Assembly (NCBI RefSeq): GCF_000003605.2
Contig: NW_003119817.1
Location: forward strand, 1-22,818
Origin: Saccoglossus kowalevskii
Taxonomy: Eukaryota > Hemichordata > Enteropneusta > Harrimaniidae
Direction: 5' to 3'
Length of the DNA: 22,818 nucleotides
The notes beneath the pieces are model-generated. The model saw nothing but the letters and a program-made list of their open reading frames with translations, ran no database searches and was not told the DNA's origin. The position numbers and the translations under genes were made by a program. Below are positions 1 through 10,806 of this stretch, piece by piece (positions within the stretch are counted from its first letter, which is position 1; each line of letters opens with the position of its first letter).

Positions 1-841
1 TTCATCATTGCAGCCCTGCTAGTGGAATTCATGCATTGTAGTATATATTGCAGCCTGTCAGTGGAATTCATGCATTGTAGTATCTATCGCACCCTGTCAG
101 TGTAATTCATGCATTGTAGTATATATTGCAGCCCTGCCAGTGGAATTCATGTATTGTAGTGTATATTGAAGCCCTTTCAGTGGAATTCATGCATTGTAGT
201 ATCTATTGCAGCTCTTTCAGTGGAATTCATGCATTGTAGTATCTATTGCAACCCTGCCAGTGGAATTCATGCATTGTAGTATCTCTTGCAGCCCTGCCAG
301 TGGAATTCATGGATTGTGTTATATATTGCAGCCGTGTCAGTGGAATTCATGCAATGTAGTATCTATTGCAGCGCTGCCAATGGAATTCCCGCACTGTAGT
401 ATATATTGCAGCCCTGTCAGTGGAATTCATGCAATGTAGTATCTATTGCAGCCCTGTCAGTGGAATTCATACATTGTAGTATATATTGCACCCTGTCAGT
501 GGAAATCATGCTTTGTGGTACCTATTGCAGCCCAGCCAGTGGAATTCATGCAGTGTAGTATCTGTTGCAGCCCTGTCAGTGGAATTCATGCATTGTAGTA
601 TATATTGCACCCTGTCAGTGGAATTCATGCATTGTGGTATTAATTGCAGCCCTGTCAGTGGAATTCATGCATTGTAGTATATATTGCACCCTGTCAGTGG
701 AATTCATTCTTTGTAGTATCTATTGCAGCACTGCCAATGGAATTCATGTATTGTAGTATATATTGCAGCCCTGTCAGTGTAATTCATGCATTGTAGTATC
801 TATTGCAGCCCTGTCAGTGGAATTCATGCTTTGTAGTGTCT
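1..841. repeat. Region A, D-like part (mosaic HOR fragment)
   Basis: This stretch carries D-family variants. About 10-90 matches 18018-18098 (offset 18008, marked by CCCTGCTAG followed by the short GCAGCCTGTC monomer). About 115-395 matches 15455-15735 (offset 15340). About 400-841 matches 16100-16541 (offset 15700), including the GGAAATCATGCTTTGTGGTA monomer near 500. The change of offset by 360 bp equals nine monomers, so this copy joins parts of two adjacent 9-monomer subunits of D1. At ~841 the match stops and a C-like segment follows. The first ten bases do not fit the monomer phase well. Confidence 0.8.
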
Positions 842-1318
842 ATTGAAGCCCTTTCAGTGGAATTCATGCATTGTAGTATCTATTTCAGCCCTTTCAGTGA
901 ATTCATGCATTGTAGTATCTATTGCAGCCCTTTCAGTGGAATTCATGCATTGTAGTATCTATTGCAGCCCTGCCAGTGGAATTCATGCATTGTAGTATCT
1001 ATTGCAGCCCTGCCAGTGGAATTCATGGATTGTATTATATATTGTAGCCGTGTCAGTGGAATTCATGCAATGTAGTATCTATTGCAGCGCTGCCAATGGA
1101 ATTCCCGCATTGTAGTATATATTGCAGCCCTGTCAGTGCAATTCATACATTGTAGTATCTATTGCAGCCCTGCCAGTGGAATTCATGCATTGTAGTGTAT
1201 ATTGAAGCCCTTTCAGTGGAATTCATGCATTGTAGTATATATTGCAGCCCTTTCAGTGGAATTCATGCATTGTAGTATATATTGCAGCCCTGCCAGTGGA
1301 ATTCATGCATTGTAGTAT
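841..1318. repeat. Region A, C-like part
   Basis: From about 964 to 1318 the order of variant monomers follows C2 at 9569-9923 (offset 8605). Shared markers are the GCGCTGCCAATGG monomer at 1084, the CAGTGCAATTCATACATTG variant at ~1132-1150, and two successive CCCTTTCAG monomers after GTGTATATTGAAG. Monomers between 841 and 964 include two private variants: TATTTCAGCC at ~882 and a one-base loss giving CAGTGAATTC at ~896. At ~1318 the match to C2 ends and the B unit begins. Confidence 0.75.
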
Positions 1319-3508
1319 ATATTGCAGCCCTGTCAGTGGAAATCATGCACTGTAGTATATATTGCAGCCCTGTCAGTGGAATTCATGCATTGTAGTATCT
1401 ATTGCAGCCCAGCCAATGGAATTCATGCAGTGTAGTGTCCATTGCAGCCCTGTCAGTGGAATTCATGCATTGTAGTATCTATTGCAGCCCTGCCAGTGGA
1501 ATTCATGCATTGTAGTATATATTGCACCCTGTCAGTGTAATTCATGCATTGTAGTATCCATTGCAGCCCTGCCAGTGGAATTCATGCATTGTAGTATATA
1601 TTGCACTCTGTCAGTGTAGTTCATGCTTTGTAGTATCTATTGCAGCCCTGCCAGTGGCATTCATGCATTGTAGTATATATTGCATCCCTGCCAGTGGCAT
1701 TCATGCATTGTAGTATATATTGCACCCTGTCAGTGTAATTCATGCATTGTAGTATCTATTGCAGCCCTGTCAGTGGAATTCATGCAGTGTAGTATATATT
1801 GCAGCCCTGCCAGTGGAAATCATGCATTGTAGTATCTATTGCAGTCCTGCCAGTGGAATTCATGCATTGTAGTATCTATTGCAGCCCTGTCAGTGGAATT
1901 CATGCAGTGTAGTGTCCATTGAAGCCCTGTCAGTCGAATTCATGCTTTGTAGTACCTATTGCACCCCTGCCAGTGGCATTCATGCATTGTAGTATATATT
2001 GCACCCAGTCAGTGGAATTCATGCAATGTAGTATCTATTGCAGCCCTGTCAGTGGAATCCATGCAGTGTAGTGTCCATTGCAGCCCTGTCAGTGGAATTC
2101 ATGCTTTTTAGTATCTATTGCAGCCCTGCCAGTGGCATTCATGGATTGTAGTATATATTGCACCCTGTCAGTGGAATTCATGCATTTTAGTATCTATTGC
2201 AGCCCTGCCAGTAGAATTCATGCATTGTAGTATCTATTGCAGCCCTGCCAGTGGAATTCATGCATTGTAGTATCTATTGCAGCCCTGCCAGTGGAATTCA
2301 TGCATTGTAGTATCCATTGCAGCCCTGCCAGTGGAATTCATGCATTGTAGTATATATTGCAGCCCTGTCAGTGGAATTTATGCTTTGTAGTATCTATTGC
2401 AGCACTGCCAGTGGCATTCATGCATTGTAGTATATATTGCAGCCCTGTCAGTGTAATTCATGCTTTGTAGTATCTATTGCAGCCCTGCCAGTGGAATTCA
2501 TGCATTGTAGTATATATTGCACCCTGTCAGTGTAATTCATGCTTTGTAGTATCTATTGCAGCCCTGCCAGTGGCATTCATGCATTGTAGTATATATTGTA
2601 TCCCTGCCAGAGGCATTCATGCATTGTAGTATATATTGCACCCTGTCAGTGTAATTCATGCATTGTAGTATCTATTGCAGCCCTGCCAGTGGAATTCATG
2701 CATTGTAGTATCTATTGCAGCCCTGCCAGAGAAATTCATGCATTGTAGTATCCATTGCAGCCCTGCCAGTGGAATTCATGCATTGTAGTATATATTGCAC
2801 CCTGTCATTGTAATTCATGCTTTGTAGTATCTATTGCAGCCCTGCCAGTGGCATTCATGCATTGTAGTATATATTGCATCCCTGCCAGTGGCATTCATGC
2901 ATTGCAATATATATTGCACCCTGTCAGTGTAATTCATACATTGTATTATCTATTACAGCCCTGTCAGTGGCATTCATGCAGTGTAGTATATATTGCAGCC
3001 CTGCCAGTGGAATTCATGCATTGTAGTATCTATTGCAGCCCTGCCAGTGGAATTCATGCATTGTAGTATCTATTGCAGCCCTGTCAGTGGAATTCATGCA
3101 GTGTAGTGTCCATTGAAGCCCTGTCAGTGGCATTCATGCAGTGTAGTATATATTGCACCCTGTCAGTAGAATTTATGCAATGTAGTATCTATTGCAGCCC
3201 TGTCAGTGGAATTCATGCAGTGTAGTGTCCATTGCAGCCCTGTCAGTGGAATTCATGCTTTGTAGTATCTATTGCAGCCCTGCCAGTGGCATTCATGCAT
3301 TGTAGTATATATTGCAGCCCTGCCAGTGTAATTCATGCATTGTAGTGTATATTGAAGCCCTTTCAGTGGAATTCATGCAGTGTAGTGTCCATTGAAGCCC
3401 TGCCAGTGGAATTCATGCATTGTAGTATATATTGCAGCCCTGTCAGTGGAATTCATGCATTGTGGTATATATTGCAGGTCTGCCAGTGGAATTCATGCAT
3501 TGTAGTAT
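1319..3508. repeat. HOR unit B1, 2190 bp, 55 monomers
   Basis: Landmarks recur 2190 bp downstream. The CCCAGCCAATGG monomer is at ~1408 and ~3598. The CAGTCGAATTC variant is at 1931 and 4121. The GTGGAATTTATGCTTTG variant is at 2371 and 4561. Ten 39-bp monomers can be counted, and 55 x 40 - 10 gives 2190, so the length is fully explained. The unit is rich in GTGTAATTC and GTGGCATTC monomers, which lack the EcoRI site. It has none of the GCGCTGCCAATGG monomers seen in regions A, C and D. The edges are defined by where matching to flanking segments changes and may shift by a monomer. Confidence 0.85.
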
Positions 3509-4468
3509 ATATTGCAGCCCTGTCAGTGGAAATCATGCAGTGTAGTATATATTGCAGCCCTGTCAGTGGAATTCATGCATTGTAGTATCTATTGCAGCCC
3601 AGCCAATGGAATTCATGCAGTGTAGTGTCCATTGCAGCCCTGTCAGTGGAATTCATGCATTGCAGTATCTATTGCAGCCCTGCCAGTGGAATTCATGCAT
3701 TGTAGTATATATTGCACCCTGTCAGTGTAATTCATGCATTGTAGTATCCATTGCAGCCCTGCCAGTGGAATTCATGCATTGTAGTATATATTGCACTCTG
3801 TCAGTGTAGTTCATGCTTTGTAGTATCTATTGCAGCCCTGCCAGTGGCATTCATGCATTGTAGTATATATTGCATCCCTGCCAGTGGCATTCATGCATTG
3901 TAGTATATATTGCACCCTGTCAGTGTAATTCATGCATTGTAGTATCTATTGCAGCCCTGTCAGTGGAATTCATGCAGTGTAGTATATATTGCAGCCCTGC
4001 CAGTGGAATTCATGCATTGTAGTATCTATTGCAGTCCTGCCAGTGGAATTCATGCATTGTAGTATCTATTGCAGCCCTGTCAGTGGAATTCATGCAGTGT
4101 AGTGTCCATTGAAGCCCTGTCAGTCGAATTCATGCTTTGTAGTACCTATTGCACCCCTGCCAGTGGCATTCATGCATTGTAGTATATATTGCACCCAGTC
4201 AGTGGAATTCATGCAATGTAGTATCTATTGCAGCCCTGTCAGTGGAATCCATGCAGTGTAGTGTCCATTGCAGCCCTGTCAGTGGAATTCATGCTTTTTA
4301 GTATCTATTGCAGCCCTGCCAGTGACATTCATGCATTGTAGTATATATTGCACCCTGTCAGTGGAATTCATTCATTTTAGTATCTATTGCAGCCCTGCCA
4401 TTGGAATTCATGCATTGTAGTATCTATTGCAGCCCTGCCAGTGGAATTCATGCATTGTAGTATCTAAT
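3509..4468. repeat. HOR unit B2, 5' part (second B copy, runs into C1)
   Basis: This is collinear with B1 at offset 2190, with scattered substitutions (for example GTGACATTC at ~4321, where B1 has GTGGCATTC). The 2190-bp collinearity continues past 4468 to about 4787, where B2 has three monomers that B1 lacks. From 4469 onward the same DNA also aligns with C2 (offset 3506), so B and C are overlapping descriptions of related units rather than unrelated families. I split them at 4469 to give each C copy the same start point. Confidence 0.8.
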
Positions 4469-4787
4469 GCAGCCCTGCCAGTGGAATTCATGCATTGTAG
4501 TATCCATTGCAGCCCTGCCAGTGGAATTCATGCATTGTAGTATATATTGCAGCCCTGCCAGTGGAATTTATGCTTTGTAGTATCTATTGCAGCACTGCCA
4601 GTGGCATTCATGCATTGTAGTATATATTGCAGCCCTGTCAGTGTAATTCATGCTTTGTAGTATCTATTGCAGCCCTGCCAGTGGAATTCATGCATTGTAG
4701 TATATATTGCACCCTGTCAGTGTAATTCATGCTTTGTAGTATCTATTGCAGCCCTGCCAGTGGCATTCATGCATTGTAGTATATATT

Positions 4788-4906
4788 GCATCTCTGCCAG
4801 TGGCATTCATGCATTGTAGTATATATTGCACCCTGTCAGTGTAATTCATGCTTTGTAGTATCTATTGCAGCCCTGCCAGTGGCATTCATGCATTGTAGTA
4901 TATATT
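4788..4906. repeat. Three-monomer (119-bp) indel present in C-type copies, absent in B1
   Basis: B1 goes directly from the GTGGCATTC monomer to the GTATCCCTG monomer (~2597). In this copy 119 extra bases (two 40-bp and one 39-bp monomer, beginning GCATCTCTGCC) intervene, changing the offset from 2190 to 2309. The same extra triplet occurs in C2 (from ~8292) and C4 (from ~13399). It could be a triplet duplication in the C lineage or a loss in B1; presence in three copies mildly favours loss in B1. Confidence 0.85.
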
Positions 4907-4949
4907 GTATCCCTGCCAGTGGAATTCATGCATTGTAGTATATATTGCA

Positions 4950-5627
4950 CCCTGTCAGTGTAATTCATGCATTGTAGTATCTATTGCAGCCCTGCCAGTG
5001 GAATTCATGCATTGTAGTATCTATTGCAGCCCTGCCAGTGGAATTCATGCATTGTAGTATCCATTGCAGCCCTGCCAGTGGCATTCATGAATTGCAATAT
5101 AAATTGCACCCTGTCAGTGTAATTCATGCATTGTAGTATCTATTGCAGCCCTGCCAGTGGAATTCATGCATTGTAGTATCTATTGCAGCCCTGCCAGTGT
5201 AATTCATACATTGTAGTATCTATTGCAGCCCTGCCAGTGTAATTCATGCATTGTAGTATCTATTGCAGCCCTGCCAGTGGAATTCATGCATTGTAGTATC
5301 TATTGCAGCCCTGCCAGTGTAATTCATGCATTGTATTATTTATTACAGCCCTGTCAGTGGAATTCATGCAGTGTAGTATATATTGCAGCCCTGCCAGTGG
5401 AATTCATGCATTGTAGTATCTATTGCAGCCCTGCCAGTGGAATTCATGCATTGTAGTATCTATTGCAGCCCTGTCAGTGAAATTCATGCAGTGTAGTGTC
5501 CATTGAAGCCCTGTCAGTGGCATTCATGCAGTGTAGTATATATTGCACCCTGTCAGTAGAATTCATGCAATGTAGTATCTATTGCAGCCCTGTCAGTGGA
5601 ATTCATGCAGTGTAGTGTCCATTGCAG
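4950..5627. repeat. 678-bp (17-monomer) tandem duplication, copy 1
   Basis: This is collinear with the adjacent 5628-6305 at offset 678, which is 15 x 40 + 2 x 39. The copies share rare markers: TGCAATATAAATTG, GTGTAATTCATACATTG, TTATTTATTACAG, CAGTGAAATTC and CAGTAGAATTC. I see only one clear difference, CATGAATTGC here near 5088 against CATGCATTGC near 5766. C2 and C3 hold a single copy of this segment, so the doubling is specific to C1 and must be recent. Confidence 0.9.
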
Positions 5628-6305
5628 CCCTGTCAGTGTAATTCATGCATTGTAGTATCTATTGCAGCCCTGCCAGTGGAATTCATGCATTGTAGTATCT
5701 ATTGCAGCCCTGCCAGTGGAATTCATGCATTGTAGTATCCATTGCAGCCCTGCCAGTGGCATTCATGCATTGCAATATAAATTGCACCCTGTCAGTGTAA
5801 TTCATGCATTGTAGTATCTATTGCAGCCCTGCCAGTGGAATTCATGCATTGTAGTATCTATTGCAGCCCTGCCAGTGTAATTCATACATTGTAGTATCTA
5901 TTGCAGCCCTGCCAGTGTAATTCATGCATTGTAGTATCTATTGCAGCCCTGCCAGTGGAATTCATGCATTGTAGTATCTATTGCAGCCCTGCCAGTGTAA
6001 TTCATGCATTGTATTATTTATTACAGCCCTGTCAGTGGAATTCATGCAGTGTAGTATATATTGCAGCCCTGCCAGTGGAATTCATGCATTGTAGTATCTA
6101 TTGCAGCCCTGCCAGTGGAATTCATGCATTGTAGTATCTATTGCAGCCCTGTCAGTGAAATTCATGCAGTGTAGTGTCCATTGAAGCCCTGTCAGTGGCA
6201 TTCATGCAGTGTAGTATATATTGCACCCTGTCAGTAGAATTCATGCAATGTAGTATCTATTGCAGCCCTGTCAGTGGAATTCATGCAGTGTAGTGTCCAT
6301 TGCAG
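5628..6305. repeat. 678-bp (17-monomer) tandem duplication, copy 2
   Basis: This is the second copy, directly abutting the first. At its left edge the sequence reads GCAGCCCTGTCAGTGTAATT where copy 1 has the 39-bp form GCACCCTGTC, which places the exchange point within the first bases of a monomer. At its right edge copy 2 continues into the normal C-unit order (CATGCTTTG monomer), while copy 1 jumps back to GTGTAATTC. This is the layout expected of an unequal exchange in register with the monomer. Confidence 0.9.
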
Positions 6306-6688
6306 CCCTGTCAGTGGAATTCATGCTTTGTAGTATCTATGCAGCCCTGCCAGTGGCATTCATGCATTGTAGTATATATGCAGCCTGCCAGTGTAATTCA
6401 TGCATTGTAGTGTATATGAAGCCCTTTCAGTGGAATTCATGCAGTGTAGTGTCCATTGAAGCCCTGTCAGTGGCATTCATGCAGTGTAGTATATATTGCA
6501 CCCTGTCAGTAGAATTCATGCAATGTAGTATCTATTGCAGCCCTGTCAGTGGAATTCATGCAGTGTAGTGTCCATTGCAGCCCTGTCAGTGGAATTCATG
6601 CTTTGTAGTATTTATTGCAGCCCTGCCAGTGGCATTCATGCATTGTAGTATATATTGCAGCCCTGCCAGTGTAATTCATGCATTGTAG
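6174..6688. repeat. Seven-monomer tandem duplication in C1 (275/279 bp)
   Basis: The GTGTCCATTGAAG monomer at 6174 recurs at 6449, and the following monomers repeat in order: GTGGCATTC, CAGTAGAATTC, GTGTCCATTGCAG, CATGCTTTG, GTGGCATTC, GTGTAATTC. The spacing is 275 bp here but 279 bp in C2 and C3, because four bases are missing at about 6340-6418. The second copy is incomplete and ends where GTGTATATTGAAG would be expected. Confidence 0.85.
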
Positions 6689-7173
6689 TATCTATTGCAG
6701 CCCTGTCAGTGGAATTCATGCATTGTAGTATCTATTGCAGCCCTGCCAGTGGAATTCATGCATTGTAGTATCTATTGCAGCCCTGCCAGTGGAATTCATG
6801 GATTGTATTATATATTGCAGCTGTGTCAGTGGAATTCATGCAATGTAGTATCTATTGCAGCGCTGCCAATGAAATTCCCGCATTGTAGTATATATTGCAG
6901 CCCTGTCAGTGGAATTCATACATTGTAGTATCTATTGCAGCCCTGCCAGTGGAATTCATGCATTGTAGTGTATATTGAAGCCCTTTCAGTGGGATTCATG
7001 CATTGTAGTATATATTGCAGCCCTTTCAGTGGAATTCATGCATTGTAGTATATATTGCAGCCCTGCCAGTGGAATTCATGCATTGTAGTATCTATGGCAG
7101 CCCTGCCAGTGGAATTCCCGCATTGTAGTATATATTGCACCCTGTCAGTGGACTTCATGCATTGTGGTATTAA

Positions 7174-7887
7174 TTGCAGCCCTGTCAGTGGAATTCATGC
7201 ATGGTAGTAAATATTGCAGCCCTGTCAGTGGAATTCATGCTTTGTAGTATCTATTGCAGCACTGCCAATGGAATTCATGCATTGTCGTATTTATTGCAGC
7301 CCTGTCAGTGTAATTCATGCATTGTAGTATCTATTGCAGCCCTCTCAGTGGAATTCATGCTTTGTAGTATCTATTGCAGCACTGCCAATGGTATTCATGC
7401 ATTGTGGTATTTATTGCAGCCCTGTCATTGGAATTCATGCATTGTAGTGTCTATTGCAGCCCTGCCAGTGGAATTCATGCAGTGTAGTATCTCTTGCAGC
7501 CCTGTCAGTGGAATTCATGCATTGTGGTATTAATTGCAGCCCTGTCAGTGTAATTCATGCATTGTAGTATCAATTGCAGCCCTGTCAGTGGAATTCATGC
7601 ATTGTAGTATCTATTGCAGCACTGCCAATGGAATTCATGCATTGTGGTATTTATTGCAGCCCTGTCATTGGAATTCATGCATTGTAGTGTCTATTGCAGC
7701 CCTGCTAGTGGAATTCATGCAGTGTAGTATCTATTGCAGCCCTGCCAGTGGAATTCATGCATTGTGGTATCTATTGCAGTCCTGCCAGTGGAATTCATTG
7801 ATTGTAGTATATATTCCAGCCCTGCCACTGGAATTCATGGACTGTATTATATATTTCATCCCTGCCAGTGGAATTCATGCATTGTAG
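7174..7887. repeat. Three-monomer (120-bp) sub-repeat block in C1
   Basis: Monomer types recur every third copy: GCACTGCCAATGG, then CCCTGTCAGTGTAATTC or CCCTGTCATTGG, then a TCAGTGGAATTCATGC monomer. The GCACTGCCAATGG marker at 7259 recurs at 7379. Because 120 bp is 40 codons, one frame stays open for 119 and then 117 codons, separated by a single TAA. The usual TAG in ATTGTAG is replaced in this frame by TGG (ATTGTGGTAT), with one TCG at 7285. Both segments are initiated by TTG rather than ATG. The translated words are the same as elsewhere in the array. I treat it as non-coding satellite; the equivalent block is at 10006-10719 in C2. Confidence 0.75.
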
Positions 7888-7896
7888 TATATATTG

Positions 7897-7974
7897 CACC
7901 CTTTCTGTAGATTCCATGCATTGTTGTATCTATTGCAACCATGTCAGTGAAATTTATGCATTGCAGTGTCTATT
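7897..7974. repeat. Degenerate monomer pair, landmark ending C1
   Basis: The first monomer (39 bp) reads GCACCCTTTCTGTAGATTCC and lacks both CAGTGG and GAATTC. The second reads GCAACCATGTCAGTGAAATT, followed by TATGCATTGCAGTG. These are the most diverged monomers in the window. The pair recurs ending at 10806 and at 13080, giving spacings of 2832 and 2274 bp, and I use it to set the C-unit borders. In the C2 copy the CATTGTTG of the first monomer is CATATTTG. Confidence 0.9.
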
Positions 7975-9001
7975 GCAGCCCTGCCAGTGGAATTCATGCA
8001 TTGTAGTATCCATTGCAGCCCTGCCAGTGGAATTCATGCATTGTAGTATATATTGCAGCCCTGCCAGTGGAATTTATGCTTTGTAGTATCTATTGCAGCA
8101 CTGCCAGTGGCATTCATGCATTGTAGTATATATTGCAGCCCTGTCAGTGTAATTCATGCTTTGTAGTATCTATTGCAGCCCTGCCAGTGGAATTCATGCA
8201 TTGTAGTATATATTGCACCCTGTCAGTGTAATTCATGCTTTGTAGTATCTATTGCAGCCCTGCCAGTGGCATTCATGCATTGTAGTATATATTGCATCTC
8301 TGCCAGTGGCATTCATGCATTGTAGTATATATTGCACCCTGTTAGTGTAATTCATGCTTTGTAGTATCTATTGCAGCCCTGCCAGTGGCATTCATGCATT
8401 GTAGTATATATTGTATCCCTGCCAGTGGCATTCATGCATTGTAGTATATATTGCACCCTGTCAGTGTAATTCATGCATTGTAGTATCTATTGCAGCCCTG
8501 CCAGTGGAATTCATGCATTGTAGTATCTATTGCAGCCCTGCCAGTGGAATTCATGCATTGTAGTATCCATTGCAGCCCTGCCAGTGGCATTCATGCATTG
8601 CAATATATATTGCACCCTGTCAGTGTAATTCATGCATTGTAGTATCTATTGCAGCCCTGTCAGTGGAATTCATGCATTGTAGTATCTATTGCAGCCCTGC
8701 CAGTGTAATTCATACATTGTAGTATCTATTGCAGCCCTGCCAGTGTAATTCATGCATTGTAGTATCTATTGCAGCCCTGCCAGTGGAATTCATGCATTGT
8801 AGTATCTATTGCAGCCCTGCCAGTGTAATTCATGCATTGTATTATTTATTACAGCCCTGTCAGTGGAATTCATGCAGTGTAGTATATATTGCAGCCCTGC
8901 CAGTGGAATTCATGCATTGTAGTATCTATTGCAGCCCTGCCAGTGGAATTCATGCATTGTAGTATCTATTGCAGCCCTGTCAGTGGAATTCATGCAGTGT
9001 A

Positions 9002-9518
9002 GTGTCCATTGAAGCCCTGTCAGTGGCATTCATGCAGTGTAGTATATATTGCACCCTGTCAGTAGAATTCATGCAATGTAGTATCTATTGCAGCCCTGTC
9101 AGTGGAATTCATGCAGTGTAGTGTCCATTGCAGCCCTGTCAGTGGAATTCATGCTTTGTAGTATCTATTGCAGCCCTGCCAGTAGCATTCATGCATTGTA
9201 GTATATATTGCAGCCCTGCCAGTGTAATTCATGCATTGTAGTGTATATTGAAGCCCTTTCAGTGGAATTCATGCAGTGTAGTGTCCATTGAAGCCCTGTC
9301 AGTGGCATTCATGCAGTGTAGTGTATATTGCACCCTGTCAGTAGAATTCATGCAATGTAGTATCTATTGCAGCCCTGTCAGTGGAATTCATGCAGTGTAG
9401 TGTCCATTGCAGCCCTGTCAGTGGAATTCATGCTTTGTAGTATCTATTGCAGCCCTGCCAGTGGCATTCATGCATTGTAGTATATATTGCAGCCCTGCCA
9501 GTGTAATTCATGCATTGT
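9002..9518. repeat. Seven-monomer (279-bp) tandem duplication in C2
   Basis: GTGTCCATTGAAG at 9002 recurs at 9281 with the same six following monomer types. The second copy is incomplete, ending where the first has GTGTATATTGAAG and the second has TATCTATTGCAG. The same arrangement with identical 279-bp spacing is found in C3 (11356 and 11635). C4 appears to have lost one monomer of the second copy. The duplication therefore predates amplification of the C unit. Confidence 0.85.
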
Positions 9519-10005
9519 AGTATCTATTGCAGCCCTGTCAGTGGAATTCATGCATTGTAGTATCTATTGCAGCCCTGCCAGTGGAATTCATGCATTGTAG
9601 TATCTATTGCAGCCCTGCCAGTGGAATTCATGGATTGTATTATATATTGCAGCTGTGTCAGTGGAATTCATGCAATGTAGTATCTATTGCAGCGCTGCCA
9701 ATGAAATTCCCGCATTGTAGTATATATTGCAGCCCTGTCAGTGCAATTCATACATTGTAGTATCTATTGCAGCCCTGCCAGTGGAATTCATGCATTGTAG
9801 TGTATATTGAAGCCCTTTCAGTGGAATTCATGCATTGTAGTATATATTGCAGCCCTTTCAGTGGAATTCATGCATTGTAGTATATATTGCAGCCCTGCCA
9901 GTGGAATTCATGCATTGTAGTATCTATTGCAGCCCTGCCAGTGGAATTCCCGCATTGTAGTATATATTGCACCCTGTCAGTGGAATTCATGCATTGTGGT
10001 ATTAA

Positions 10006-10719
10006 TTGCAGCCCTGCCAGTGGAATTCATGCATGGTAGTAAATATTGCAGCCCTGTCAGTGGAATTCATGCTTTGTAGTATCTATTGCAGCACTGCCAA
10101 TGGAATTCATGCATTGTGGTATTTATTGCAGCCCTGTCAGTGTAATTCATGCATTGTAGTATCTATTGCAGCCCTCTCAGTGGAATTCATGCTTTGTAGT
10201 ATCTATTGCAGCACTGCCAATGGTATTCATGCATTGTGGTATTTATTGCAGCCCTGTCATTGGAATTCATGCATTGTAGTGTCTATTGCAGCCCTGCCAG
10301 TGGAATTCATGCAGTGTAGTATCTCTTGCAGCCCTGTCAGTGGAATTCATGCATTGTGGTATTAATTGCAGCCCTGTCAGTGTAATTCATGCATTGTAGT
10401 ATCAATTGCAGCCCTGTCAGTGGAATTCATGCATTGTAGTATCTATTGCAGCACTGCCAATGGAATTCATGCATTGTGGTATTTATTGCAGCCCTGTCAT
10501 TGGAATTCATGCATTGTAGTGTCTATTGCAGCCCTGCTAGTGGAATTCATGCAGTGTAGTATCTATTGCAGCCCTGCCAGTGGAATTCATGCATTGTGGT
10601 ATATATTGCAGTCCTGCCAGTGGAATTCATTGATTTTAGTATATATTCCAGCCCTGCCACTGGAATTCATGGACTGTATTATATATTTCAGCCCTGCCAG
10701 TGGAATTCATGCATTGTAG
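10006..10719. repeat. Three-monomer (120-bp) sub-repeat block in C2
   Basis: This is the counterpart of 7174-7887 at offset 2832. The same frame is open for 119 codons, then a TAA, then 117 codons. Differences from C1 are few: GCCAG for GTCAG near 10016, TGG for TCG near 10117, and TTTTAG for TTGTAG near 10634. I see no start-codon context, signal peptide, domain or non-repeat sequence to support a gene. Confidence 0.75.
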
Positions 10720-10806
10720 TATATATTGCACCCTTTCTGTAGATTCCATGCATATTTGTATCTATTGCAACCATGTCAGTGAAATTTATGCATTGCAGTG
10801 TCTATT

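Larger units (their letters stand above)
4469..7974. repeat. HOR unit C1, 3506 bp
   Basis: This is the first of four C-type units, starting at the monomer equivalent to 7975 in C2. Its length equals C2 (2832 bp) plus a 678-bp internal tandem duplication minus four one-base deletions clustered at about 6340-6418. No other length change is needed. It ends with a distinctive pair of degenerate monomers (~7897-7974). Variant order is otherwise collinear with C2 at offset 2828 before, and 2832 after, the deletion cluster. No coding sequence is supported. Confidence 0.87.
7975..10806. repeat. HOR unit C2, 2832 bp, ~71 monomers
   Basis: This is the most complete C unit: 71 x 40 - 8 gives 2832, consistent with eight 39-bp monomers. 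In order it holds the 12-monomer opening segment (7975-8452), the single copy of the segment doubled in C1, the seven-monomer (279-bp) tandem pair at 9002 and 9281, the GCGCTGCCAATGA signature monomer at 9689, the 120-bp triplet block (10006-10719) and the degenerate pair. Compared with C1 the triplet block differs at only a few bases, such as TTGTGGTAT where C1 has TTGTCGTAT. Confidence 0.88.
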
